From Fen-1362 sp964597035 (GTDB lineage Bacteria > Planctomycetota > Phycisphaerae > Sedimentisphaerales > Anaerobacaceae): a stretch of DNA of 64,000 nt. This document shows positions 25,045-33,963 of this stretch, one piece after another. A program made the position numbers and the translations under genes. The notes below the pieces were generated by a model, which saw only the letters and a list, made by a program, of their open reading frames with translations, had not been told where the DNA came from and searched no databases. Within the stretch, counting starts at the first letter, position 1. The number at the start of each line of letters is the position of its first letter. Location of the stretch: NCBI GenBank assembly GCA_964597035.1, contig CAZQWM010000005.1, positions 1-64,000 on the forward strand. Direction: 5' to 3'.

Positions 25045-26661
25045 TTAGTTCGCATTGTCTTGTTCCTGGTTGTCCTGGGAGTCCTGTTCTGCGGTGACAG
25101 GCACAGCGGATTCGTCCATAGGCGGCTCAGGTGCACCGGCCTTAGGGAATGTGAAGAGGAACGTAGTGCCGTTACCCGGTTCAGATTCGAGCCAGATTCT
25201 GCCGCCGTATAGTTCAACTATTTTTTTAACGACCGTCAGGCCTATGCCTGTGCTTTCAAATTCGTCACGAGGCATAAGGGTCTGGAATATCTTGAAGATG
25301 CGGTCCCAGTGTTTCGGGTCTATTCCAGGGCCATTATCGGCGACTGAGAATTTCCAGAATTCGCCCTCTTCACAGCAGCCGACTTTTATAAGCCCGTCAG
25401 GTTTGTCCATATATTTGACTGCATTGCTGAGCAGATTCTGGAAGACTTGCATGATGCGGGTTTCCTCGCATTTAATCGAAGGCATCTCGGTTTCGACGGT
25501 GATTTTTATGTTCTCCGGCGGGGCGAGCATGTCGATGATTTCGGGCAAAAGGGTGCCGAGATTGACCGGGACGATTTTTTCTTTGACGCGGCCGACTCTC
25601 GAATACTGCAGGATGCCTTCAATAAGGTTGTGCATCCTGTCAACTCTTTGACGTAGCAGCTTCAATTGCTCCTGGCCGTCATTGTCGAGCTTCTCGGCAT
25701 AGTCGCTTGATATCCAGTCGGCAAGTGTCTTTATTGCACGCAGGGGAGCTTTGAGGTCGTGGCTGGCGATATAGGCAAAATCCTTTAATTCCTGATTTGC
25801 GCTTTCGAGTTCCTTTAGCAACTCTGCCTGTTTGGATTCGGCCTTCTTACGTTCGCCTATCTCAGCGGTAAGCTGCTTATTGGCGGTAGTCAGCTCGGAA
25901 GTGCGTTCCTGAACTCTGACCTCCAACTCCGTTTTTGTCTTGACCAGTTCGCTGTCGCGTTGCTGTATTTGCTCAAGCATTTCGTTGAAGGCGTCTATTA
26001 GCAGACCCACTTCGTCGTTATTTTGTTTGAATGCTCGCGCTGAGTAATCTCTTTTTTCAGACACATCGCGTGCGATTTTGGTCAGGCTGAGAATCGGTTC
26101 TGATATTATGCGTTGCAGGCGGGAAGAGATGACGTAAGCGGCCAGTGCAGCGAGGATGAGGACAATAAGAGAGTTTTGGGCGTTTCTTTTCAGTGCCGCA
26201 TACATAGGGCTGAGGTCTACGCGAAGACAGACCGTGCCGATTGTCTCATTATCGAGCACAATTGGCTCAAAAATGGTAAACAGGCCGTCGGAGGTGTCGT
26301 AGCCATTTTCTTTCATTTCAATTGTCAGACGGGTTTTGTCGACTTCGGCCCTGGCATAGCTGGCGAATACCTCAGCGTTTTTGTTATAGATGCACGCGAA
26401 GAGTACTGAGGAATCGGCCCTTAGGGCTTTTAGTGTTTCCTGTGCATCCTCTGTGTCTTCGAAGGCCAGCGCGGCCTTGCAGTTGTCGGCTATGATTTGG
26501 GCCTCGGTGAGGATGTCTTCTTTCATATTGTTGTCCAGGCCCTTCCACTCCCAGAACATAAACGCTCCACCAACCGGCAGCAGGGCCAGTATGGAGGTGA
26601 GCATCACGATGGTGATGAGCTTGTGCTTTATCGCCATGTTCCGGATAAACCGCATAGTCAA
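25045..26661 (-). CDS. CHASE8-HAMP sensor histidine kinase, partner of YfiR
   Basis: The product is 538 aa. TM1 ~15-35, then 'WKGLDNNMKEDILTEAQIIADNCKAAL' and 'FEDTEDAQETLKALRADSSVLFACIYN', the hallmark of the CHASE8 periplasmic domain. TM2 ~158-178 is followed by HAMP ('SEPILSLTKIARDVSEKRDYSARA'), a coiled coil, HisKA 'IASHDLKAPLRAIK' and HATPase 'NLLSNAVKY', 'DNGPGID', 'STGIGLTVVKKIVELYGG', then an acidic tail. In the known YfiBNR system the CHASE8 protein YfiN (a diguanylate cyclase) is restrained by periplasmic YfiR. Here the same sensor is on a kinase. The ATGA overlap (26658-26661) with the yfiR-like gene supports a functional pair. Confidence 0.92.
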   Translation of the reverse strand: MTMRFIRNMAIKHKLITIVMLTSILALLPVGGAFMFWEWKGLDNNMKEDILTEAQIIADNCKAALAFEDTEDAQETLKALRADSSVLFACIYNKNAEVFASYARAEVDKTRLTIEMKENGYDTSDGLFTIFEPIVLDNETIGTVCLRVDLSPMYAALKRNAQNSLIVLILAALAAYVISSRLQRIISEPILSLTKIARDVSEKRDYSARAFKQNNDEVGLLIDAFNEMLEQIQQRDSELVKTKTELEVRVQERTSELTTANKQLTAEIGERKKAESKQAELLKELESANQELKDFAYIASHDLKAPLRAIKTLADWISSDYAEKLDNDGQEQLKLLRQRVDRMHNLIEGILQYSRVGRVKEKIVPVNLGTLLPEIIDMLAPPENIKITVETEMPSIKCEETRIMQVFQNLLSNAVKYMDKPDGLIKVGCCEEGEFWKFSVADNGPGIDPKHWDRIFKIFQTLMPRDEFESTGIGLTVVKKIVELYGGRIWLESEPGNGTTFLFTFPKAGAPEPPMDESAVPVTAEQDSQDNQEQDNAN

Positions 26662-27344
26662 CTATCCTCCTGCGAATCTTTTTTGAGCACGTTTTTCGCA
26701 AGACGTAGAAGCTGTGACCTGATTTTCAGCCCGGCGTTTTCCGCGGCGGTCAGATTTATGTCGAAGCGAACTTTCTTTTCTTCGAGAAAGAAGTTAATAA
26801 CACCGCCGGATTTGATGAATTCTGCATTATCACCGATCGTAAGAACGGAGTATCCTGCCAGGGCCTCCACCAATTCGGGCACGATTTTCTTCTCGGACGG
26901 GCAGATGAACAAAAGATGGCACTTTCTAAGTTCCTCAGTCTGCTTGGTCAACTTTTCCTTGTTATCTTCGGCACTATTTTGGAGCTGGAGGCGACTGTCA
27001 AACTTCTTCACAACCAACTTACGGTCTTCAACAGATTTACCTTTGAAAACGTCAGTGGTTGAGCCGAAAGGGTCGTTGCCGATGATTCCTATGATTATCT
27101 GATCGCCGTTGCTTGTCATTTTTTCTTCTGGCCAGTCAATGAACTTGAGGAAGTTGTAAATGAACGCAGCTTTTATCTCGTATTCTTTGTATTTTGCTGC
27201 GCTGGAATCTGGGCGTACTTCAGAGGCCGGGATACAGATGAGTAACACGACAATGAGAACGAATATGCGACCGACGCGACAGGGGCCTGTGCGTTCAGGC
27301 AACGCTTGTTCACTGCTTATATCATTATGAGTTCGCATATTCAT
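26658..27344 (-). CDS. YfiR family periplasmic protein (DUF4154)
   Basis: The product is 228 aa. A hydrophobic export segment (GRIFVLIVVLLICIPASEV, ~24-43) precedes a mature domain with 'KEYEIKAAFIYNFLKFIDWP', 'IIIGIIGNDPFG', 'CHLLFICPSE' and 'VLTIGDNAEFIKSGGVINFF', all YfiR landmarks. YfiR proteins sit in the periplasm and repress a CHASE8 membrane partner until redox or envelope stress. Here the partner is the histidine kinase whose start codon overlaps this gene's stop. An upstream receiver gene ends 86 bp before it. Confidence 0.92.
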   Translation of the reverse strand: MNMRTHNDISSEQALPERTGPCRVGRIFVLIVVLLICIPASEVRPDSSAAKYKEYEIKAAFIYNFLKFIDWPEEKMTSNGDQIIIGIIGNDPFGSTTDVFKGKSVEDRKLVVKKFDSRLQLQNSAEDNKEKLTKQTEELRKCHLLFICPSEKKIVPELVEALAGYSVLTIGDNAEFIKSGGVINFFLEEKKVRFDINLTAAENAGLKIRSQLLRLAKNVLKKDSQEDS

Positions 27345-27430
27345 TGTAATTTATCTGTCGACGCGGCCGTCTCCTGGTTTGCAGCAGTTTTCAGTGTCCG
27401 GTTGACTCTGAAGGATGACCGCAGAATTCT

Positions 27431-27826
27431 TCAACTTTTTTTTACCCTTGAACATTTTTCAAGCTTACTCTGTATTGTTTTTCCCAACTGCATCGGGTCA
27501 AAAGGTTTAGTGATATAATCGTTTGCTCCCATCTCAAGAGCTTCTGCCACGTCGCTCAGCATGCTCTTGGCGGTTAGCATGAAGACAGGGATGTGTTCTG
27601 TGCCGGTGTCATTTTTGAGTTCGGTAAGTACCTGCAGACCGTCCATTTCGGGCATAAGCCAGTCGAGCAATATGACGTCAGGTTTTTGTTCACGAGCAAG
27701 TTTTAAGCCGATGGCCCCGTCTTCAGCCAAAAGGACATAGAATCCGTCCAGCTTGAGGTTGTATTCAAGAACTCTCCTGATGTGCTGCTCGTCTTCGACG
27801 ATTAACGCGGTAATCTGTTTACTCAT
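27431..27826 (-). CDS. Stand-alone CheY/PhoB-like receiver protein
   Basis: The product is 131 aa. Receiver domain with 'ALIVEDEQHIRRVLEYNL', Asp in 'VILLDWLMPEMDG', 'FMLTAKSMLSD' and Lys in 'GANDYITKPFDP'. It is a different subfamily from the four Rcp1-like receivers downstream, closer to OmpR-type receivers, but has no DNA-binding domain. It is the first gene of the signalling array in the direction of transcription, ahead of yfiR. Confidence 0.9.
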   Translation of the reverse strand: MSKQITALIVEDEQHIRRVLEYNLKLDGFYVLLAEDGAIGLKLAREQKPDVILLDWLMPEMDGLQVLTELKNDTGTEHIPVFMLTAKSMLSDVAEALEMGANDYITKPFDPMQLGKTIQSKLEKCSRVKKS

Positions 27827-28390
27827 CGGTTAATATCCAATTTTTGTGGTAGTGCCAATTAGGATACATTTACCTGCTGCCGCTTGACGAATGTTGCGGC
27901 CTGGTAACTTCCAATCCGGGCGTGCGATTATCTTTCGCAATAGCATAATTTACGGAAACTTATGATGTCATATCATCGGCATCCTGAGGGCCTGATTTAA
28001 TCAAAGATTGGCTTTTGTGTATGGTCTGGCAGCGTGATTTATAGGATTGGCGGTTTGCTGTTTTCAAGTGTGGATAAGCCCTTTTAGACAAAGTGGTTAT
28101 GATTATCGGCGAGCGGGTATGGACATGCAGGTTTTCACGAATTTCTATTTATGCGTATAAAAGGGGCCGATAGTCCTATATAGTCGGAATTTGCAGGCAG
28201 CAATCAATCGCAGAACAGTTGGTGACAGATGTATCCTGCGGTCGACGGCGTTCTGACTGTTGGGTGATGACAGGTTTGGCTGGTCAATTTTTGAGGACCC
28301 CGCATACCTTTTAAGTTGAAGTAGAGCAAAAAAAAAGAGTCATCCCATCGGGTTATCGACGGGATGACTCTGAATGGTAAATCGATAAAA
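27827..28390. other. Intergenic stretch ahead of the signalling array
   Basis: About 560 bases. The promoter of the array should lie here, but I see no box I would defend. The left end (28328-28370) holds the terminator of the gene at 28391. Confidence 0.4.
28328..28370 (-). terminator. Rho-independent terminator after the secreted protein gene
   Basis: Read on the minus strand: a perfect 10-bp stem gagtcatccc / gggatgactc with a 14-nt loop, followed directly by a T-run (the A-run 28328-28336 on the plus strand). It lies 20 bp after the stop at 28391 and separates that gene from the signalling array. Confidence 0.9.
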
Positions 28391-28981
28391 TTAAAACTCG
28401 GTCGTGTACCCCTTTGTTTGTTCGAGCATTTGCTCATATTCATTGATTACCTGGAAAGCGGTTTTGTTCTCTTCGTTTGCCTGTTTTGTGGCCTTGATGT
28501 CCAGCTTGAGTCTGACATTGCCGGAGCCGGTTATAAAGTCTTGAAGTTTCCATACGACTTGGCCCTTCAATCCCCCCGCTACATACCGTTGTATGCCGCC
28601 AATATCTTTTGAAGCAGCATTTCCAAAAACTACCTGATAAGTTCCGGCGACATCGTCAAAATACCGCAGGACCATCTTCTTTTTTGCGCCGTAGTCTATC
28701 ATAATCAGTTCAACTTCGTCCGTGTCCAGGATTGTGGTGTATTGGGTTTTGCCTTCAGCAGTTTTCTCATAATGTAAATGGTATACTTCATTAAGTGTTA
28801 CGTTATACGGGTCCGCCAGGTCGCCATCAATCACGAGATAGCCATATTCCTTCTTTTTCAAAAGGATTTCTTCTCCGGAGTCGAACTGCCGGCCACCTGT
28901 TTTAGTCCGCAATATCAATATGTCGGCCTGAGCGGGCAGGCAAAAGGCAAGTGCGAGTGCTGCTGTAATCAGGTATCTCAT
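28391..28981 (-). CDS. Secreted protein of unknown function
   Basis: The product is 196 aa. Clear signal peptide 'LITAALALAFCLPAQA' with predicted cleavage before DILIL. The mature part is beta-rich at first ('TKTGGRQFDSGEEILLKKKEYGYLVID'), followed by a central region with 'VELIMIDYGAKKKMVLRYF' and a helical, charged end. No family is recognised. It is exported or lipid-free periplasmic. It stands alone, 78 bp downstream of the LamG protein gene, and has its own terminator. Confidence 0.8.
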   Translation of the reverse strand: MRYLITAALALAFCLPAQADILILRTKTGGRQFDSGEEILLKKKEYGYLVIDGDLADPYNVTLNEVYHLHYEKTAEGKTQYTTILDTDEVELIMIDYGAKKKMVLRYFDDVAGTYQVVFGNAASKDIGGIQRYVAGGLKGQVVWKLQDFITGSGNVRLKLDIKATKQANEENKTAFQVINEYEQMLEQTKGYTTEF

Positions 28982-29059
28982 CGTTTATAACTCCTTCATT
29001 TCTTGCCGGGCTGCAACATATTGTTCGTTGATTGTATCCGGCGGTTTTATAATCTTTGT

Positions 29060-32000
29060 TTAGTCAACGGCCAATTGTGCAATCTCGACGGCACTAAGCG
29101 CAAGGTTATAGACTCGCACATCATCGAGTTTGCCGTAGATGGCCTTGTTTCTGTTAATCCCGTTATTGCCTATTTCTGCGTAGTTTCCGAATTCAGTCAG
29201 GCCTGAGTGTGTCCCCAAAGCCCTGAGTAAACCGTCCACATAAACGCGATAGGTTGTGCCGCTCCAGACCAGGGTTACGTGATACCATCTTTGGGTCTGC
29301 AGTTGAAAGATGTTTTCACTTGTTGCGTGTGAGTCGCCGAGTCCGACGCATAAATTGCCGTATTTGAGATATAACTGTATTCTGTTCGCCAATGGTTCTG
29401 TTGCATGGCCAAACAGGTAGTGACGAGCCAGTGTCAGTTTCTCACAATAGACCCACATTGCGATTGTTCCGGATGTGGTATCGAAGTTTGTTGTCTGTAT
29501 CTCAACTGCATCGTTTGGAATGCTGAACGCGAGGGCTCCGCCAATTTTGCCGCTGGCCCATACAAGACCGTTCCTAAGCTGCCCGGTATTATTGCTCGGT
29601 GATGAATCCGAAGCCGTCTCGCCACTTGTCTCATCAAATGCCCAGTGACCAATCGGCACAATGTCGTTTATGTCAGGTAATTCCACGTCTGTGACCGAAA
29701 TTGTTATCTTCTCAAAATCCGGGGAATCGCCATGTTCTGCAGTAAACTCGGCTTCATACATTCCGGCATCATCATAACCTGGTGTCCAGGTGAAGACATT
29801 GGCCACTAAAGAAGGTGTACTCGGCAAGTTGTGGTAGGACAATTCTAGTGTTGTTCCTGATTTGATTCTTATCGCAAAACTCAGTTGGGAACCCTCGGCT
29901 ACTGTTTTATCGCCGATGGGAAGAAATTCAAGAGCCAAGTCGGTGATTTCATCGATATCGAGCGGCTTATTGTACAGACGCACTTCATCGATTAGACCGG
30001 CGAATGCCTCGTCTCGGAAGCTGATGTTTCCATCGTTGCCTATATCCGCGAAACCATTTAATGTAGTAATAGGCGGATATGTGCCAGAAGCTCTCAAAAT
30101 ACCATCCACGTATACTGCATAGCTCGTGGCATCCCAGGTCAGAGCAATGTGGTACCATGTTGCGGTTGTAAGAGTGTAGATGTTCGTGGCTATCTCATGA
30201 TTGCCGCTGAGCCCCAGGCAAAGCCGACCCTCATTTGTGTAAAGCTGGATGGAGTTGGTCCAGGATCCTACGCAATGACCAAAAAGATATTTCAGCCCGG
30301 ATAGATTTGTTGGATTAGCCCATAGCGCAATTGCGCCACTGTTGGTTTCCATATTTGCTGTGCTTATTTGGACCGCATCATTATTGCCATCGAAGTTTAG
30401 TTCTCCTTGAGCAGTCCAGACCGGGTCGTTGATGAGGTAGGCGGTGCTGCCGCTATCCGAAGAATCGACCGCGGTACTACCGCTGCCATCATCGAATTTC
30501 CAGTATCCCACAAGACCTTGGGTATAAGTATACTGGATTTGTGTTTCCGGCATTTCGTTGCCCGCGGTATCTGTGAGATGCCTTAGAGTAAGCGTGTAAT
30601 CGGCCCCATCCTGGTGCTCAGTTGTGTACAATGTCACTCGATTGTCACCAATATCACTCCAAATTGATTCTATGATAGTTAGCCCTGTTATGCTGTAGTT
30701 GCTTGTGTCCTCCGCGGTGTCTGGGTCCAGTGGCTCATTGAATATTATGTGCACTGAAGACTTGTTGGGCGTGACGGACTCAACTTCCGGCGCCTTTGTA
30801 TCAGGTGGCTCGACTGTTACCGTGAGCGTGTCGGTATCTGTGGCGTCTTCATCATCTTTAACAGTAAGAGTGATTGTGTGTGGCCCAACGTCCAGCGACA
30901 CGGTCGAGCTGACACCTGAGGCAATCTGGACGCCGTTTGCATCAGTCCATATATAGCTGATAATATCACCACTTGAACTGGAACCGTCAAGTGTAATCTC
31001 TTCGCTGCCGTCCTTGTCAGAGTCGGTCACGGTCTTATCCGGCCCCGCGTCAGCATATATGCCCGTTTGGTCACAGACGTTACTTCCATTTGAATAAATA
31101 TCGGCAGGATTGTCACGTGTCCAGATACAGCGGTAGTTAGCACGGTACGTATCCCACATTTCTGCGACAAAAGCAGAAAGGGTAGGACCATTGGGAAGTT
31201 CGGAAAATACCCTCCAGTCCCCTTCTATGTCCATGTATCTATCTTGGTAATCAAAGATGGCTTTGTGATTCCACAATGTCCTTGCTTGAGCCGTTTCTTC
31301 CATTATATGGGCTGCAAGAGTCCACCCTGCCCAAGAACAGGCGGTGCAGCAGTATCTGTATCCGGATTTAGTGCTCGAGTGCCAGTTTCTGTCATCCTGG
31401 AACGGATCGTAATAGTGTCGTATTCCCCATTCAGGCAGGCTGATGTCCTGCTGAGTGTAGTCTTCCTGGTCGTTGCATTCGCTGTCGTGGTGTCCGAGCA
31501 TCTTGCACGGGCCGCCGACTTGGCTGGCAATATCCACATCGGCCTGAGTTACATAGAAGGTTTGGCTGTCCTCGCCAAAGCAGGGCCCGGTACCACATTT
31601 GCTTGGAAACGCGGTCGTAGTTCCAATTGCCTTCATTTCTGCATCATTTAGCATCAATCCGGCAAACAATATGGGCCATTTACGCCCACTGGCATGTCCG
31701 CCATTTCCAGGCCAATTTTCATGTCCACCTGCTTTAACGATGCTATAATTATCTATGCCAAGCTGCACGAACCGCACAAGCAGAGTTTCCTTTTCCGCAT
31801 TGCTGTAATCGAGGTGAAGCATCAGGGCTGCGGTGCCGACTTCCGCAGATATCTCTCTGCCGTAATTAGGCATGTTTTCCGCGGGGTGTAACGCACGAGA
31901 CAACCAGTCGGGAATGTGGTCGATCCATGGTCGTTCAAACATCCGTTCAACTGAGCTGTCCTGGGTGTCACCGGGTTGCTGGTGTAGTCTGGGTGTGCTG

Positions 32001-32614
32001 GACACAGGGGGCAGGTTGCCCAGCAGCGAATAGTCTAACTGACTCTTGTTGAAACGGATTGTTTTATCATTGTCACAGTACGCCGGCCTGAAGCTGCCGG
32101 CAGGTGCTGGAGCGGTCAAAACAGTCAAAATGGCGGCCGTCCTGAATTGCGGTGTTGCGCCGGCTCCATCAACACTTATCGTGGATACCAGAGATGAGCC
32201 GGGCTGAACGACTAGCGAGTTCTTACTGCTTATATCCTGGTTGTTCGGCCGGCCTACGTTCAGTGTCGGTTCGAAATTAGTGCTAACGAGGGCACTATCG
32301 TAACCGTGTGTGTATCCGGGTGGCCAGGGTGACGGACCGGGCTGTATGGGAGAAGGATTAACCATCGAGCCGTTCTTCACGCGCCCACTGATGTCTGTGG
32401 ACTTGGGATCGATGTTGATAATAGTGACCGGGCCGACAACCCAGTAATCACCATTTGCAAATTGGCCGGTTTGGTAGTCTTTGTTAAAGGTCCAGGTGAT
32501 ACCGTATTGAGTTACTTGGGTTGCGGCTTTGGAGATCTGCGGCACGAAGATTATAGTGATAATGAAAAGCACCGTAAGCAACGCAAGATATCTGCTTTCT
32601 GCTTTTATATACAT
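29060..32614 (-). CDS. Large secreted multidomain protein with PKD and two LamG domains
   Basis: The product is 1184 aa. Signal peptide ~9-30 (LALLTVLFIITIIFVPQISKA). Residues ~30-510 form an unrecognised N-terminal region with many Trp and Cys ('CCTACSWAGWTLAAHIMEET', 'FSELPNGPTLSAFVAEMW'). A PKD domain follows at ~515-600 ('DAGPDKTVTDSDKDGSEEI', 'TLTVKDDEDATDT'), then an Ig-like/Big module ~605-690 ('VTPNKSSVHIIFNEPLD'). LamG-type lectin folds lie at ~695-865 and ~965-1180, each starting 'GYWKFDD' or 'GHWAFDE', with a cadherin-like Ig module between ('PIGDKTVAEGSQLSF'). It is probably cell-surface or extracellular and binds polysaccharide. The N-terminal half could be an enzyme of an unseen family. 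Confidence 0.88.
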   Translation of the reverse strand: MYIKAESRYLALLTVLFIITIIFVPQISKAATQVTQYGITWTFNKDYQTGQFANGDYWVVGPVTIINIDPKSTDISGRVKNGSMVNPSPIQPGPSPWPPGYTHGYDSALVSTNFEPTLNVGRPNNQDISSKNSLVVQPGSSLVSTISVDGAGATPQFRTAAILTVLTAPAPAGSFRPAYCDNDKTIRFNKSQLDYSLLGNLPPVSSTPRLHQQPGDTQDSSVERMFERPWIDHIPDWLSRALHPAENMPNYGREISAEVGTAALMLHLDYSNAEKETLLVRFVQLGIDNYSIVKAGGHENWPGNGGHASGRKWPILFAGLMLNDAEMKAIGTTTAFPSKCGTGPCFGEDSQTFYVTQADVDIASQVGGPCKMLGHHDSECNDQEDYTQQDISLPEWGIRHYYDPFQDDRNWHSSTKSGYRYCCTACSWAGWTLAAHIMEETAQARTLWNHKAIFDYQDRYMDIEGDWRVFSELPNGPTLSAFVAEMWDTYRANYRCIWTRDNPADIYSNGSNVCDQTGIYADAGPDKTVTDSDKDGSEEITLDGSSSSGDIISYIWTDANGVQIASGVSSTVSLDVGPHTITLTVKDDEDATDTDTLTVTVEPPDTKAPEVESVTPNKSSVHIIFNEPLDPDTAEDTSNYSITGLTIIESIWSDIGDNRVTLYTTEHQDGADYTLTLRHLTDTAGNEMPETQIQYTYTQGLVGYWKFDDGSGSTAVDSSDSGSTAYLINDPVWTAQGELNFDGNNDAVQISTANMETNSGAIALWANPTNLSGLKYLFGHCVGSWTNSIQLYTNEGRLCLGLSGNHEIATNIYTLTTATWYHIALTWDATSYAVYVDGILRASGTYPPITTLNGFADIGNDGNISFRDEAFAGLIDEVRLYNKPLDIDEITDLALEFLPIGDKTVAEGSQLSFAIRIKSGTTLELSYHNLPSTPSLVANVFTWTPGYDDAGMYEAEFTAEHGDSPDFEKITISVTDVELPDINDIVPIGHWAFDETSGETASDSSPSNNTGQLRNGLVWASGKIGGALAFSIPNDAVEIQTTNFDTTSGTIAMWVYCEKLTLARHYLFGHATEPLANRIQLYLKYGNLCVGLGDSHATSENIFQLQTQRWYHVTLVWSGTTYRVYVDGLLRALGTHSGLTEFGNYAEIGNNGINRNKAIYGKLDDVRVYNLALSAVEIAQLAVD

Positions 32615-32847
32615 TGCCTAATACCCTCCGTCATTATATCCCATTTGGCGTTGTAGCTTTCTGCATTGTGGCCAGACACAAATAAACTATAGAAAATAGA
32701 TTTTGTGTCGCAAAAGCCGACTCTAAAAATTTCCCCTAAACTTGTTTTAAGGTAAACTTTGCTACACACGACTATATTCGGCCATAAATGCGACTTTATG
32801 CTTAATTATTGAGCAATATAGGAAACATTTTTTAAGTTCTTATAGCG

Positions 32848-33393
32848 TCATAAGGCGCAAATACGCCAAGTCCCGCGTATGTATTTACCAGTAGAGTGGT
32901 TGTGCGAAATGAGCCGACCAATTTTCAGATAGGCGGTGCTTGTCAACCAGGTAATCAGAGGAAGACGAATATGGAATTCAAAGGGATACCACCGATTCGG
33001 AGTTGATACAAATCCGCGTTCTCTCACACGCATAATTTCCGAAGCCATCTTTTGCTGTTTATCAAAAGCACCTATGTGTTCAATTGCCGCATTGGAGAAC
33101 ACAACATCAAAGTATTTATAGGGCCAAGGGAGATTGCAGGCATCACCTATGGTAGCATGGATGTTCGGATAGAGTTGTTGAGCAGATGCAATATGCTCGT
33201 GCGATATGTTAATAGCGCAGACCGTGTGCTTCCATGGGTAGCAATCAATGAAATGCAATCCGTTATTGTTTGATGGGTCAACTTCCGCACCCACATCCAA
33301 TAACCTCATTGCCGCCGTAGGCCCGATAAGTTTGTTGAATAATTCCATCGTGCGCCTTCGGCTAACGTCAGATAAAGTCTTGAAAAATTGCAT
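32848..33393 (-). CDS. Class I SAM-dependent methyltransferase
   Basis: The product is 181 aa from ATG 33393; an in-frame TTG at 33486 would add 31 residues, but that region looks promoter-like (TTGACA near 33500). Motif I is 'RLLDVGAEVDPSN', motif II 'VCAINISHEHIASAQ', motifs III-IV 'ATIGDACNLPWPYKYFDVVFSNAAIEHIG', the Methyltransf_11 pattern. The protein is a little short for the family and ends 'GTWRIC', so the C-terminus may be trimmed. Substrate is unknown. It lies divergently from the exopolysaccharide locus, so a role there is possible but unproven. Confidence 0.75.
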   Translation of the reverse strand: MQFFKTLSDVSRRRTMELFNKLIGPTAAMRLLDVGAEVDPSNNNGLHFIDCYPWKHTVCAINISHEHIASAQQLYPNIHATIGDACNLPWPYKYFDVVFSNAAIEHIGAFDKQQKMASEIMRVRERGFVSTPNRWYPFEFHIRLPLITWLTSTAYLKIGRLISHNHSTGKYIRGTWRICAL

Positions 33394-33963
33394 ATCCTTA
33401 TGGCTCTGGGCTGTTTTGGGCTGATTATTAACTATTCTTGTAGGACACTGCTTGCATACGCATATATACAAAGTAACAGGGCGCAAAGTTTTGTCAAGTG
33501 TCTTTAAGTGATTAAAGCGAAAACAGGACCGATAAAATAGACCATATTTGCAAAATACAGCCCAATTGGTAGTAGGAATACTGGAGATTGGTTTGTGATT
33601 AGGCGTTTATTTTGGTAGGTGAATCTCGGGATGTAAAACGCCCAAAAAACGGATTTACTCGCTTTGAAATGGGCGTGTATTCAGGAAAAGTTAAATCTGT
33701 GTCTTGACAGGATGATGAAAAGTGTATAATTTACTTGTTTTCCTTAGTATTTAGTGTAAACATGGAGGTTGAGGGGCAACAGAACTGTTGGTAATGAGGG
33801 TGTTAGTGTTATTGCACTAATATAGGAGGTTTAGCCGATACTTGAATAGTAATAACTTGGTTTAGTGATAATATGCTACCCCTTACGAGTTACACGATTT
33901 GGGTGGTTCAGAGATTTTAATTTGAAAGCTATAATTAGCGTCGCGTCTTGAAAGAGGGCACAA
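33394..33963. other. Divergent regulatory region before the exopolysaccharide locus
   Basis: About 570 bases separate the methyltransferase from the EpsI gene. It has a TTGACA/TATAAT pair (33704-33730), two strong SD-like motifs (catggaggt near 33762, ataggaggt near 33822) not followed by sizeable genes, and an acgccca…tgggcgt inverted repeat (33637-33678). A 15-codon ORF starts at 33872 (MLPLTSYTIWVVQRF), which I do not call. A long leader for the polysaccharide operon is likely. Confidence 0.5.
33704..33730 (+). promoter_or_regulatory. Candidate promoter of the exopolysaccharide/exosortase locus
   Basis: Perfect TTGACA and perfect TATAAT with 15 bases between them, shorter than the preferred 17. 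It would give a ~220-nt leader before the EpsI gene. Confidence 0.45.

Noticed and set aside
33872..33919. 15-codon ORF MLPLTSYTIWVVQRF before EpsI
   Set aside because: No clear ribosome site at the right distance and too short to support; mentioned only as part of the leader.
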